Both the position numbers and the translations under genes were made by a program. Below are positions 51,691-61,147 of a DNA stretch of 64,000 nucleotides, piece after piece. The notes beneath the pieces were generated by a model that saw only the letters and a list, made by a program, of their open reading frames with translations, made no database searches and was not told where the DNA came from. This DNA is from Corallococcus coralloides DSM 2259 (GTDB lineage: Bacteria; Myxococcota; Myxococcia; Myxococcales; Myxococcaceae), in contig NC_017030.1 of NCBI RefSeq assembly GCF_000255295.1, forward strand, positions 5,910,328 through 5,974,327, given 5' to 3'. How positions within the stretch are numbered: the first letter of the stretch is position 1; each line of letters opens with the position of its first letter.

Positions 51691-52614
51691 ATGATGCGCT
51701 CGAACTGGATGACGTGGTCCCCTGCCCTGCTGGTGTCCGCGGGCCTGATGCTGGCCGCGTGCGGCGGCCCGGAGGTGGAGGCTCCCGGGCTGGACGTGTC
51801 TGCCATTGGCACGGTGGAGGGTGAAGCGAACTCGCCCATCTACGACCGGGCGCGCGCGTACGCCGCCGCCAATCCCAAGCGCGACGGCGGTTCGTGGAAC
51901 CAGTGGTGCGGTTCGCTGATGGTCCGCTTCGGACAGCTTCCGGACTCGGCCGTGCGCCCCACGGCCATCGAGGCCTATCGCGCGTCGCGCATCGTCTCCA
52001 CGGACGCGTCCAAGGCGCTGACGGGGGCCTTCCACTGGTGGGACATCGGCTCCGCGGGCCACGTGGGCGCGGACCTGAACGGCGGCGGCGGCACGGTGTT
52101 CATGGCCACGTACAACCTCTCCCAGTCGTGGGGGGATGCGATTGGCGCCAACAGCGTCTCCGGCTACTCGTCGAAGACGGGCGCGCGCTACCTGGGCTGG
52201 TCCATGGACTACGCGGGCGGAAGGATTGCCGGCGGTGGCCAGGCTCCGGGCGGCGGTTCGAGCAGCCTCCCGCAGACGACCACCGAGTTCGACGGCATCC
52301 CGGGCGAAATCTATTACAAGCGCATCCAGACGGTGGGCCAGCGTGACTATGGCTACACGGGTCCCATCGATGGGGTGACGGGGCCGAACACGGAGAAGCT
52401 CCGCGTGCGCATCACCGCGCGAGAGCTGAACCGCCGCGGCGGTCCTCGCACCTCCGCCGAGGACGATGGCATCCCCGGATCCATCTACTGGACCCGCGTG
52501 CAGACGGTGGGCCGTTCCTTCGGCTACACCGGCCCCATCGACGGCATCCCTGGCGCGAACACATCCAAGGCCGAGCACAAGATCTGCGCGTACGCCGTGA
52601 ACCGCGCGTTCTGA
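51691..52614 (+). CDS. lipoprotein with CHAP-like domain and twin C-terminal repeats
   Basis: About 307 residues. A signal with lipobox (LMLAACGG). Residues 50-180 resemble a small amidase/CHAP-type fold: SWNQWCGSLMVRFGQ (possible catalytic Cys) and SAGHVGADLNGGGG (possible His). The C-terminus has two copies of a 45-residue unit: DGIPGEIYYKRIQTVGQ, and DGIPGSIYWTRVQTVGR, each followed by YGYTGPIDG or FGYTGPIDG and a PGxNT turn. These look like cell-wall-binding repeats of endolysins. A role in peptidoglycan attack or prey lysis is possible but is inference. GGAG precedes the double ATG. Confidence 0.7.
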   Translation: MMRSNWMTWSPALLVSAGLMLAACGGPEVEAPGLDVSAIGTVEGEANSPIYDRARAYAAANPKRDGGSWNQWCGSLMVRFGQLPDSAVRPTAIEAYRASRIVSTDASKALTGAFHWWDIGSAGHVGADLNGGGGTVFMATYNLSQSWGDAIGANSVSGYSSKTGARYLGWSMDYAGGRIAGGGQAPGGGSSSLPQTTTEFDGIPGEIYYKRIQTVGQRDYGYTGPIDGVTGPNTEKLRVRITARELNRRGGPRTSAEDDGIPGSIYWTRVQTVGRSFGYTGPIDGIPGANTSKAEHKICAYAVNRAF

Positions 52615-52740
52615 TCCAACCCGGTGCCCACTGCGCGGTGCGTGATCCGCGCCGTGGAAAGCAATCGCCCCGCTCCTCCCCGGTCGCCATTCGCGGCGGC
52701 CTCGGAGTAGCCTGCGGGCCTCTCACGGAAGAGGGGGCCC

Positions 52741-54957
52741 ATGCGCGTCGTACCGTCCGTCCTGGAATCCGTCACCGTTCACGCCGAGGGCGCGCTGTGC
52801 ACGCGCGCGTTCGTGCTCTCGCCCGAGAACGGCCACCTGCCCGCTCAGGTCCGCGTCGACGGCCTGCCGCTGGCCCTGCGCACGGGCTCGCTGCGTGCCC
52901 GGGTGGTGGAGGGGCCGTCGGACCTCCTCGTCCGCGACCTCAAGCCCACCTTCGATGTGCGGATGCCTTCAGAGTCGGAGCTGCCCGCCGAACAGCACGC
53001 GCTCGAAGCGGCGGAGGCCACGCTGGCGGCCGTGCATGGCCGGCTGGAGCGGGTTCGCGCGGAGATCGCGGCGCTGCGCGGCCTGACCCCCACCTGGCCG
53101 GCCGCGCGCAAGGGCCAGCCCCCTCGCGAGGCACCGCTGGCCTCCATGCTGTCCCTCACGGGCTTCGTGGAAGCGGAGCTGGCGGAGCTGCAGGCCCAGG
53201 AGCTGGACCTGGCGCGCCAGCACCGCGACGCCACGAACGAGCTGGAGCTGCGCCGCCGCCGCGTCCAGGAGCTGTCCTCCGCGCGGAGCGTGGACCGGAC
53301 CCGGCTGTTCCGCGCGGCGCTGCTGACGCTGTCCGGCCCCATCGCCGCGAACGCGGACGCGCGGCTGGTGCTGGAGTACGCGGTGGCCGGCGCGCGCTGG
53401 GTGCCGACCTATGACCTGCGCCTGCCGCGCACGCTGGAGGAAGGCACGCTGCGCATGCGCGCCGCCGTCGTCCAGCGGACCGGCGAGGACTGGACGGGGG
53501 TGCGGCTCGCCGTCTCCACCGCGAGCCTGGAGCGGCGCGCGGAGGTGCCGGAGCTGAAGTCACTGCGCATCGGACGCAGCCAGCCGGCCCCCGCGCGTTC
53601 GGGGTGGCGTGAACCCGCGCCCGGCCTGGAGGAGCTGTTCGCGGGCTACGACGCCCTGCACGTCGCCCGCCCGGAGCCGGTCCTCCCCAAGCCCCAACCG
53701 CCGCCCATGCCGGTCATGCAGGAAGGCGCGTACGAGCAGGAGAAGGCCTACAAGGAGTCGGCCTCGTTCGGAGGCGCGCCCGGAGCACCGCCCAGCGTGT
53801 CCGCGCCCCCTCCGCCGGCCCCCATGGCGGCGGCCCCCAAGTCCTCGGGGGCCTTCCTGGGCGCGGCGCGTCCCTCGCGCAACGTCACCGGCGGCGTCCA
53901 GGCACAGAGCATGCCCTCGGCCCGCGGCGGTGGCGGCATGGACCGCCTGCGCAGCAAGAAGCGCGCGGTCGTGGAGGAAGACCTCGACGACGCCCCGATG
54001 GCGGATGAGGCGATGGATGAAGAAGAGGGCGGCGCCGGCGATGAGCTCCGGAGCGCGGCGGGCCTGGAGCCGGCGGACCGTCTGTTCGACTACGACTCGC
54101 TGACGTTGGCCCCCGCGGCCTCCCAGGCGCAGCGCGGCCGGTTGCGTCCCCGCTCCGCGCTCGTCTCCCAGGCGATGCTGTCCATCACGTCGGTGAACGT
54201 GCAGGTGGAGGTGGTGCGCCTGGAGGCCCAGGCCTTCGTCATCGCCGAGTCCGTGAACAGCGTGGCGCCCCCCACCTGGGCCGTGCCACCGCACGACTCC
54301 GCCCGTCACTTCGATGCGCGCTTCGACGCGGAGGCCGTCGCGGACGTGCCGTCCGATGGCGCGTGGCACACCGTGCCCATGCTGACGGTGCCCCTGGTGC
54401 TCAAGGCCGAATACGTGTGCGTGCCCTCCGTGGAGCCGCGCGTCTTCCGCACGGTGCGCCTGGACAACGCCTCGCCGCATCCGCTGCTCGCGGGGCCCGT
54501 GGACGTGACGCTCGGCGACGAGTTCCTGATGACGTCGCCCATGCCCACGCTGGGGCCGGGCGAGACGCAGCGGCTGGGGTTGGGCGTGGAGGAGGCGCTC
54601 CAGGTGGCGCGCAACACCCGCTTCGACGAGGCCTCGGGCGGCATGTTCGGCAACAGCACGGTGCTCACGCACCACGTCTCCGTGGAGGTGGCCAACCACC
54701 TCTCCCGCGCCGCGAACATCGCCATCTCCGAGCGGATCAGCGCGGTCCCCGACTCCCAGAAGGACATCAAGGTGGAGGAGGCGGAGGTGGCGCCGCCCTG
54801 GCAGAAGCCCACGCCGCTGCCGGGTGAAGCGGCGGTGGAGGGCGAGCGGGTGTGGCGCGTGAGCGTCCCCGCTGGAGAGAAGCGTTCGATGAAGGCGACG
54901 TGGGTCGTGAAGCTGCCCGCCAGCAAGATGCTGAACGGCGGGAACCGGAGGACGTGA
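52741..54957 (+). CDS. MuiA-family (DUF4139/DUF4140) protein, paralogue 1
   Basis: 738 residues of the mucoidy-inhibitor MuiA-like family. The N-terminal DUF4140 part is SVLESVTVHAEGALCTRAF and VRVDGLPLALRTGSLR. A coiled coil follows (HALEAAEATLAAVHGRLERV). The DUF4139 part begins near ARLVLEYAVAGARWVPTYDL and includes TGEDWTGVRLAVSTASL. A disordered insert (about 300-440) is rich in Pro, Gly, Lys and acidic residues. The C-terminal beta-rich part has ISERISAVPDSQKDIKVEEA. No signal peptide is seen. Function is unknown. It ends in a TGATG overlap with a second family member. Confidence 0.82.
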   Translation: MRVVPSVLESVTVHAEGALCTRAFVLSPENGHLPAQVRVDGLPLALRTGSLRARVVEGPSDLLVRDLKPTFDVRMPSESELPAEQHALEAAEATLAAVHGRLERVRAEIAALRGLTPTWPAARKGQPPREAPLASMLSLTGFVEAELAELQAQELDLARQHRDATNELELRRRRVQELSSARSVDRTRLFRAALLTLSGPIAANADARLVLEYAVAGARWVPTYDLRLPRTLEEGTLRMRAAVVQRTGEDWTGVRLAVSTASLERRAEVPELKSLRIGRSQPAPARSGWREPAPGLEELFAGYDALHVARPEPVLPKPQPPPMPVMQEGAYEQEKAYKESASFGGAPGAPPSVSAPPPPAPMAAAPKSSGAFLGAARPSRNVTGGVQAQSMPSARGGGGMDRLRSKKRAVVEEDLDDAPMADEAMDEEEGGAGDELRSAAGLEPADRLFDYDSLTLAPAASQAQRGRLRPRSALVSQAMLSITSVNVQVEVVRLEAQAFVIAESVNSVAPPTWAVPPHDSARHFDARFDAEAVADVPSDGAWHTVPMLTVPLVLKAEYVCVPSVEPRVFRTVRLDNASPHPLLAGPVDVTLGDEFLMTSPMPTLGPGETQRLGLGVEEALQVARNTRFDEASGGMFGNSTVLTHHVSVEVANHLSRAANIAISERISAVPDSQKDIKVEEAEVAPPWQKPTPLPGEAAVEGERVWRVSVPAGEKRSMKATWVVKLPASKMLNGGNRRT

Positions 54958-56516
54958 TGCGCACTTCCATTCTGTTGCCCCTGATCAAGGTGACGGTCCT
55001 GGAGGACCGGGCGCTCGTCGAGCGCAGCGGCACGGTGACGCTGCCCCCGGGCCCCTGCCGCCTCGTGGTGGACGGACTGCCGGCGGTGGCGGTGGACCGC
55101 TCGCTCCAGGCGAAGCTCACCGGCGGCATGGTGACCCAGGCCAGCCTGCGCCGCTCGATGCGCGCGGTGCTGCCCGAAGCGCTGCGCGAGCACCAATCGG
55201 AGCTGGCCCGCCGCGCCTTCGAACGCGAGCAGGTGCTGGCACGCGCCCAGGCGGAGGTGCGGCGCCTGGAGGCGAAGCACGGCCTGCTGGAGACCGCGCG
55301 CCGGGACATCCTCCGCGCCATCTCCGAGCGCACCGGCGCGGGTGAGGCGGATCCGGCGAAGTGGAAGGAACAGCTCGCGACGGTCCGCCAGGAGCAGACC
55401 GCGGCCGACGATCAACTGCGGCACGCCCGCCGTGAGCTGGGGCGCCTGGAGCGTCAGCACATCCAGGAGAGCCGCGACGTGCTGTCCCGCACGGAGGTGC
55501 CGGAGCCCAAGCTGGACGTGCGCGCCGAGCTGGACGTGAGCCACGCCGCGGGCGGTGAGGCGACGTTGACGCTCAGCTACCTGGTGCCGTGCGCCGCGTG
55601 GCGGCCGGCCTACCGCGCGGTGCTGGGGCTCGCGGAGGCGGCGTCCTCGGTGAAGTTGGAGTGCGAAGCCGTGGTCTGGCAGAACACCGGCGAGCCGTGG
55701 AAGGACGTGACGCTGGCCTTCTCCACGGCGCGGCCCACGCTGGGCGCCACGCCCCCCAGGCTCACGGAGGACTGGCTCTCCCTGCGGGAGAAGACGTCGC
55801 GCGAGAAGCAGGTGGTGGATGTCTCCATGCGCGAGGAGTCCCTCCAGGAGACGGGCGAGGCGGGAACGACGAAGGCTGCGGACGCGCTGCCCGGCATGGA
55901 CGACGGCGGCGAGGCGGTGACGCTGTCCGCGCCGCACAAGGCCACGGTGCCGTCGGACGGAGAGGCGCACCGCGTGGCGCTGTTCGCGTTCACGTCGCCC
56001 GCCACTTCGGAGCTGGTGGCCTGCCCGGAGCAGTCACCGCTGGTGCACCGCGTGGCGAAGTTCGACAACACGGGGCCGGCGGTGTTGCTCGCGGGGCCGG
56101 TGGACCTGGTGCGTTCCAACGGCTACGTGGGCCGCGCGCAGCTCAAGTTCGCGGGCCGGGGCGAGCGCGTGAAGCTGGGCTTCGGCAGCGAGGACTCGCT
56201 GCGCGTGTCGCGGCAGGTGGACGTGGGCGAGGAGGTCGCCCGCATCACCGGCCGGCGCACGCGCACCCAGAAGGTGAAGCTGTTCGTCTCCAACATGGGC
56301 GCGAAGCCCGCAGCGCTCGCGGTGGAGGAGCGAATGCCGGTGTCGGAGGTGGAGGCCGTGGAGGTAGCGCTGCTCAAGGACGCCACGAAGCCCGCGCCCA
56401 CCAAGGTCAGTGACGAGGGCATCGTGCGCTTCGAGTTGAGCGTGCCGCCGCGCTCCCGTCAGACGGTGGCCTTCGGCTTCACGGTGGCCAGCGCCGCGAA
56501 GGTCGCGGGCATCTAG
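54957..56516 (+). CDS. MuiA-family (DUF4139/DUF4140) protein, paralogue 2
   Basis: About 519 residues, a second and more compact member: SILLPLIKVTVLEDRALVER and CRLVVDGLPAVAVDRSLQAK (DUF4140), then a long coiled coil from about 65 to 175 (REHQSELARRAFEREQVLAR to REQLATV-type heptads), then LSYLVPCAAWRPAYRAVLGL and TGEPWKDVTLAFSTARP (DUF4139). It lacks the disordered insert of its upstream neighbour. The ATG shares one base with the preceding stop (TGATG), implying coupled expression of the two paralogues, possibly as partners. No signal peptide. Confidence 0.82.
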   Translation: MRTSILLPLIKVTVLEDRALVERSGTVTLPPGPCRLVVDGLPAVAVDRSLQAKLTGGMVTQASLRRSMRAVLPEALREHQSELARRAFEREQVLARAQAEVRRLEAKHGLLETARRDILRAISERTGAGEADPAKWKEQLATVRQEQTAADDQLRHARRELGRLERQHIQESRDVLSRTEVPEPKLDVRAELDVSHAAGGEATLTLSYLVPCAAWRPAYRAVLGLAEAASSVKLECEAVVWQNTGEPWKDVTLAFSTARPTLGATPPRLTEDWLSLREKTSREKQVVDVSMREESLQETGEAGTTKAADALPGMDDGGEAVTLSAPHKATVPSDGEAHRVALFAFTSPATSELVACPEQSPLVHRVAKFDNTGPAVLLAGPVDLVRSNGYVGRAQLKFAGRGERVKLGFGSEDSLRVSRQVDVGEEVARITGRRTRTQKVKLFVSNMGAKPAALAVEERMPVSEVEAVEVALLKDATKPAPTKVSDEGIVRFELSVPPRSRQTVAFGFTVASAAKVAGI

Positions 56517-56530
56517 GGAATCGCCACGCC

Positions 56531-57297
56531 ATGCCCTTCGCGACAAGGTCCGGCCGCCGCATCCACTACGAGGTCCAGGGCCACGGCCCTCCCCTGCTGC
56601 TCCTGCACGGCCTGCTGCAGCTGGGCTCGCACTGGTCGCTCAAGGGGTACCTGCCCGCGCTGACGGACGCGTACACGGTGGTGACGTTCGACTCGCTGGG
56701 GCACGGCCAGAGCGACACGCCGCACGACCTGGAGGCCTACGCGCTGAAGCATCGCGTGGAGGACGCGCTGTCGGTGCTCGACACGCTCTCCATCGACCGG
56801 GCCCACGCATGGGGCTACTCGATGGGCGGCTGGACGGTGTGTGGCCTGGCGTCCTTCGCGCCGGAGCGGCTGGCGTCCTACGTGGTGGGCGGCTGGGATC
56901 CGGTGGTGGGCCTGCCCGTGGCCTACGCGGCCCTGGAGAAGCAGCTCAAGCCCGGCACGACGGTGGACTGGTTCCAGGTGCTCCTGATGGGAGCACGGCG
57001 CGCGCCGGAGCTGGCGGAGGCCATCGACGCGGGAGACCTGGACGCACTCCGGCTGTGCATGAAGGCCTGCGAGACGTCGGCGGGCCTGGACGAGGCGCTG
57101 GTGCGCTCCGGCAAGCCGGGGGGCTGCTGTATTGCGGCGTGACGGACCCGTACCACGACTCCATGAAGGCGGTGGCGCAGCGGGCCGGCGCGGCGTTCGC
57201 GACCATCGAGCACGCCGACCACGGCGGCGCCTGGGCGAAAGCGCCCAAGGTGCTGCCGCACGTGTTGCCGTTCCTCGCGTCCGTCACGCGGTCCTGA
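56531..57297 (+). pseudogene. alpha/beta-hydrolase with frameshift in a G6 run
   Basis: Hydrolase of about 255 residues split by a frameshift. The first frame (56531-57142) has LLLLHGLLQLGSHWSLKGYL, FDSLGHGQSDTPHD and the nucleophile elbow GYSMGGW, then ends 26 bp after a run of six G (57118-57123). The natural continuation lies in another frame: LLYCGVTDPYHDSMKAVAQR with the acid Asp, and IEHADHGGAWAKAPKVLPHV with the catalytic His, ending at 57297. Without it the enzyme lacks its His. Either a G was gained or lost in the run in nature, or this is a sequencing error; the intact flanks favour a recent event or an error. Confidence 0.8.
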
Positions 57298-57304
57298 TGC
57301 TTCC

Positions 57305-58501
57305 ATGACTTCAACTCCCGCGAACGAGCAACTAGCGGAACTCCTCCGTGCTCACGACCTCGCCCTCCAGGAGGAGGGGGAATGGCTCCGCGTGAGCCCC
57401 CGGGGCCCGCGCTTCCAGGCAACGTTCACCGACACGCGAACCGAGCCGGGCAGCTGCACACGACGACTCGACGTCTGGCTGGAGCCATGGACCGGCCGGT
57501 GGGTCGTCGAGTCCGTGGTAGGTGTTGGCACGACGGAAGCGGAGGCCTTGAACGATGCCCTGATGCACTTCGCCCGGGCGAGCCTGCACGTGCTCCTGGC
57601 CGCCTTCGTTCGTCCTCCCGACGAGCACGTCACCGTCGAGACCTGGCAGGTGGGTGGCATCGACCGGAAGGTCATCCTGGGCAATATCATCACCCGAGGC
57701 GACAACCCCGGCCCGAAACTCGAGGAGCCGTGGTTCAAGGCCTTCGAGAGCGCGCTCCGGTCGCTGCCGCTGGCCTCTGGCACCCATTGCGTGCGCGTCT
57801 ATTACGCCCAGAGGGACGAGAAGCGCATGGCGCTGGAGGTGCTGCTCGACAACCAGCCATGGCAGGCACTGGCGGACCTGCTTGAGACCGCCTCCTGGCC
57901 TGCTGCCCCCGGGTTTCTCAGCCGGAGGCTCTTCCTGGTGCTCCAGGGCGGCTTCGACGTGAGTCGTGCGGTCGCGGCCTGGTTCGATGTCCCGGAGGAT
58001 GGAGATCGGGTGGCCGTCTTCCAGGAGCAGGGCGCGAACCTGCTGGAAGCGGAGAAGCTCAACGCCTATCTCCCTCTCGCCTTCGGGGTGCCGCTGGCGC
58101 GCAGATTCGGCGTGGCTCCACCGATTTCGGTCTGGTTCCGCACCCTCGCTTCACAGGCCCAACGGACCTTGCTCCTGAACGAGGACCGGCTCTGGGTTGA
58201 AGCGCTCCAGTTGGCCGAGCAGGCCTTTCAAGGCCATACCGGGCTGAGCGAGGAGCAACTGACGACGCTCGCCCACTCGGGCGCGATGGTCAGAGCCATC
58301 CACCAATCATTGAAGGAAGGGGCCAGACCCGAAAACCTGATCCTCTCCACGCCGCAGATCGGGCTTTCAGGCGAAGCGATGTTGCAATGGTCGACGTATA
58401 CGCCCCTCGTGCCACCTCCCGCCCCGAAACCGGCGCCCCCTGCCCCTGCGACAACTGCCCCTCCTGAAGCTCCGCGTCGTCCCTGGTGGAAGTTCTGGTA
58501 G
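57305..58501 (+). CDS. DUF6348-like hypothetical protein
   Basis: 398 residues, soluble. The N-terminus LAELLRAHDLALQEEGEWLR is followed by FQATFTDTRTEPGSCTRRLD and VESVVGVGTTEAEALNDALM, which I associate with the DUF6348 family seen in myxobacteria. The C-terminus is a Pro/Ala-rich linker ending in RRPWWKFW, perhaps a membrane- or partner-binding tip. No catalytic motif is seen. It starts 7 bp after the hydrolase reading frame ends, so it may be co-transcribed with it. Confidence 0.6.
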   Translation: MTSTPANEQLAELLRAHDLALQEEGEWLRVSPRGPRFQATFTDTRTEPGSCTRRLDVWLEPWTGRWVVESVVGVGTTEAEALNDALMHFARASLHVLLAAFVRPPDEHVTVETWQVGGIDRKVILGNIITRGDNPGPKLEEPWFKAFESALRSLPLASGTHCVRVYYAQRDEKRMALEVLLDNQPWQALADLLETASWPAAPGFLSRRLFLVLQGGFDVSRAVAAWFDVPEDGDRVAVFQEQGANLLEAEKLNAYLPLAFGVPLARRFGVAPPISVWFRTLASQAQRTLLLNEDRLWVEALQLAEQAFQGHTGLSEEQLTTLAHSGAMVRAIHQSLKEGARPENLILSTPQIGLSGEAMLQWSTYTPLVPPPAPKPAPPAPATTAPPEAPRRPWWKFW

Positions 58502-58510
58502 CCGCGCGAG

Positions 58511-59020
58511 TCACCGCGTGGACTGGATGGCGATCACCCGGACGTCGAAGTCCTTGCAAGCGTCGTCCTTGCAGACGCCGTTGAGCCACGCCTCGCCCTG
58601 GCCGAACATCACGCCGTCGGCGTTGACGAAGAGGTCCGCGTAGCGCTGCCGGGTGATGACGTTGGCGATGGTCGGCGTGACGATGACGTCGTAGTGCCTC
58701 ACGAACGCCGCGGCGTCGGGCAGCTTCACCTTCCTGCCGCCCACGTTCGCGGTGAAGGGATATGCCACCAGGGCGGCGACGGTTTTCGAGTCGTGGGCGG
58801 CCACCGCCTTCTGGAACGAAGTGAAGGCCTGCTCGTACTTCGCGGGCTCCCCGAGGATGCTCTGGATCCGGGCGTTGACGTCGCCGGTGCCGGCATCCGG
58901 CGTACCCGTGACGACATTGGGAGCGCCTGGCGGTGCGGCGGCCTCCGGTGTTTCAGTGCGTTGACAGGAAGCCGGTGACACGAGGACAAGGGCGGCAAAC
59001 CGCGTGGGCTTCGTCTGCAT
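58511..59020 (-). CDS. putative secreted/lipoprotein of unknown function
   Basis: About 169 residues. The N-terminus MQTKPTRFAALVLVSPASCQ looks like a short signal with a weak lipobox (SPASC). After a Pro/Ala-rich linker the domain reads FTSFQKAVAAHDSKTVAALV, AYPFTANVGGRKVKL, FVNADGVMFGQGEAWLNGVC and ends IAIQSTR. This is a common small secreted-protein pattern with no function I know. GGGGGGAA lies before the ATG. The frame upstream of 59020 is open but has no convincing coding content. Confidence 0.65.
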   Translation of the reverse strand: MQTKPTRFAALVLVSPASCQRTETPEAAAPPGAPNVVTGTPDAGTGDVNARIQSILGEPAKYEQAFTSFQKAVAAHDSKTVAALVAYPFTANVGGRKVKLPDAAAFVRHYDVIVTPTIANVITRQRYADLFVNADGVMFGQGEAWLNGVCKDDACKDFDVRVIAIQSTR

Positions 59021-59088
59021 GAGTTCCCCCCGCCAGGGCAGGTGCGCTCTCTCCTGGCAAAGACAAACTCTATAAAGCCTGATACGTC

Positions 59089-60249
59089 TCAGCGCATGCC
59101 TTGGACCAGCGTCCATAGCTCGCGTCTCGCGGCCGACTGCGGGACACGCCGGAATAGTGCATCGCGGACAAAACGCGCGGCTCCATTCTCCCACTGGGCC
59201 ACACGACCCACCTGATGTGAGCGCACGACCAGCGCGTTGGCACGTTTCACCCGGCGGGATTCGTATGCACGCAGTGCGTCTTCCACGCTGCCCGGCGCCG
59301 CGAGACATTCCCCCAGCACCACGCCGTCCTCGATGGCCTGACAGCCGCCCTGCCCCAGGTTCGGCGTCATCGGATGCGCGGCGTCACCCAGCAGCGTCAC
59401 CCGACCCCGACTCCAGTGCGATACCGGAGGACGGTCGTGGATGTCCGTGCGCAGGACGCGCTCGGGTGGCGTCGCCGCGAGCAGCTTCGCGATGGGCGCG
59501 TGCCATCCGGCGAAGCGATCCTGGAGGACGGCGAGCGTCTGTCCCGGTGCATCCTCCGCCCCCGCGGGCGCGTTCAGCGTGGCGAACCAGTACACCTCGC
59601 CATGGCCGATGGGCACGATGCCGAAGCGAGCCCCGGGTCCCCACGTCTCGGTGAACTGGCCCGCTGGCACCAGGTCCGCGCCCGGGCAGACACCGCGCCA
59701 GCTGGTGTAGCCGGAGTAACGCGTGGGCTGCGCACCCAGCAGCCCGGTCCGCACGACGGAGCGCAGGCCATCCGCGCCCACCAGGACGTCGCCAGTCACG
59801 GTCTCACCCGTGGACAGCGTCACCGTGACGCGGGCCCCGTCGTCCTCGAAGCCCGTCACGCTGACGCCCAGCCGCACGGCCTCCTCCGGGCCCGCGTGGG
59901 CGCGAAGGACGGCCTGGAGGCGCGCGCGGTGCACGGCCACCATCGGGATATCCAGCTCCTCCTGGAGCGAGCGCACGTCGACGGCGGTGATCCGGGCGCC
60001 CGTCGAATCGAGGATGAGGGTCTGCTCCGCGCGCTCCCCCTCCGCGACCACCGCGTCACACAGGCCGATGCGGCGCAGGGCCACCGCGGCATTCATCTGC
60101 ACGATGATGCCCGCGCCCACCGGACGCAGGGCTTCGGCGCGTTCGAACACGGTGGCTCGAAGGCCCGCGCGCTGGAGCGCACAGGCCAGCGTGAGGCCTC
60201 CAATGCCTGCTCCGGCGATGAGGACGTGGCGGGGGGATGCGGACGTCAT
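59089..60249 (-). CDS. FAD-dependent aromatic-type monooxygenase
   Basis: 386 residues of the PHBH-fold flavoprotein monooxygenases. FAD-binding motif HVLIAGAGIGGLTLACALQR, the DG motif VLVGADGLRSVVR and the second FAD motif LLGDAAHPMTPNLGQGGCQA are all present and in order. Substrates are typically aromatic or polyketide-like compounds and the specificity is unknown. It ends with QGMR. No transport or pathway genes adjoin it. The start ATG at 60249 is close to the homology boundary. Confidence 0.9.
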   Translation of the reverse strand: MTSASPRHVLIAGAGIGGLTLACALQRAGLRATVFERAEALRPVGAGIIVQMNAAVALRRIGLCDAVVAEGERAEQTLILDSTGARITAVDVRSLQEELDIPMVAVHRARLQAVLRAHAGPEEAVRLGVSVTGFEDDGARVTVTLSTGETVTGDVLVGADGLRSVVRTGLLGAQPTRYSGYTSWRGVCPGADLVPAGQFTETWGPGARFGIVPIGHGEVYWFATLNAPAGAEDAPGQTLAVLQDRFAGWHAPIAKLLAATPPERVLRTDIHDRPPVSHWSRGRVTLLGDAAHPMTPNLGQGGCQAIEDGVVLGECLAAPGSVEDALRAYESRRVKRANALVVRSHQVGRVAQWENGAARFVRDALFRRVPQSAARRELWTLVQGMR

Positions 60250-60279
60250 GGCGGCCTCCGGTCACGCCGGAGCCACGGG

Positions 60280-61128
60280 TCAACCGAACCAGCGGCCGGC
60301 GTCAGGCGCGAAGACTCGCACGCGTTCGAACAGCGACGCCGGGAGACGGGCCTGGAGCGTCGCGTGGACCTGCGCGGGGCTGTAAGCCTGACTGAAATGC
60401 ATCAGCACCAGGGCCTCGTTCTGGAAGCGGTCCGCCATGGAGGCGATCTCCTCCAGGTGGATGTGGGCCCGCTCCTGCGCGTCGCGCACGGTGCGCTCCG
60501 CGTCGATGAACGTGCATTCGAGGATGAGCACGCGGCTGTCGAACAGGGACGGCTGGCGCTCCAGCACGTTGGAGAGCGTGTCCGTGCAGTAGGCCAACTC
60601 CAGGCGCTCGACTTCATCGAACAGCGGCTCACCGGCCTGACGACGGCGGCCAATCTTCGCCGGAGGCAGCTCGCGGAACTCGGGCTTGAGCTTCGCGACA
60701 CGGCGCAGGAACTGGTAGCCCAGCGACGGCACGGGATGGTGCGTGCGAAAGGCGCGGACCCACAGGTCCTGCTGCACCTTCACGGTGTCACCGGGGCGCA
60801 TGGGGACGGTGCGGATGTCGGACTTCATCCGGTGCAGGCGCCCCAGGGCCGCGAGCGCCTCCTGCACGGGCGCTTCAATCTCCGCCGGCAGGTAGACGAA
60901 CGGCGGCCCCTTGCCCACGAGCGCGCGGATGCCCAGCAGCGAGCCCAGCGCGCTCGCATGGTCCGCATGCCCGTGGCTGAGGAAGATGCGGTCCGTGGTG
61001 GCGAAGGAGCGGATGGGGATGCCCGCGTCGAGCAGCACCCCCAGCTCCGGCACCAGGAGCGACGTGTACACGCCGCCCACGGACACGCCGCGCACGGTAT
61101 AGGGCCCCGCCTGCACCTCGGTCAGCAT
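60280..61128 (-). CDS. MBL-fold metallo-hydrolase, RNase Z-like
   Basis: 282 residues. The metal-binding motif is FLSHGHADHASALGS (HxHxDH), with further ligands in FRTHHPVPSLGY, the acid in LILECTFIDAER and a late HFSQAYSP. The overall order (no long insert, YCTDTLSNVLE) is like RNase Z/ElaC-family members, which cut tRNA 3' trailers or act on small phosphodiesters. Without the exosite segment being clear I only claim the MBL fold. It is the second of three minus-strand genes between 59 and 62.2 kb. Confidence 0.85.
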   Translation of the reverse strand: MLTEVQAGPYTVRGVSVGGVYTSLLVPELGVLLDAGIPIRSFATTDRIFLSHGHADHASALGSLLGIRALVGKGPPFVYLPAEIEAPVQEALAALGRLHRMKSDIRTVPMRPGDTVKVQQDLWVRAFRTHHPVPSLGYQFLRRVAKLKPEFRELPPAKIGRRRQAGEPLFDEVERLELAYCTDTLSNVLERQPSLFDSRVLILECTFIDAERTVRDAQERAHIHLEEIASMADRFQNEALVLMHFSQAYSPAQVHATLQARLPASLFERVRVFAPDAGRWFG

Positions 61129-61147
61129 GCGCGGAAGCCTACGCCGA

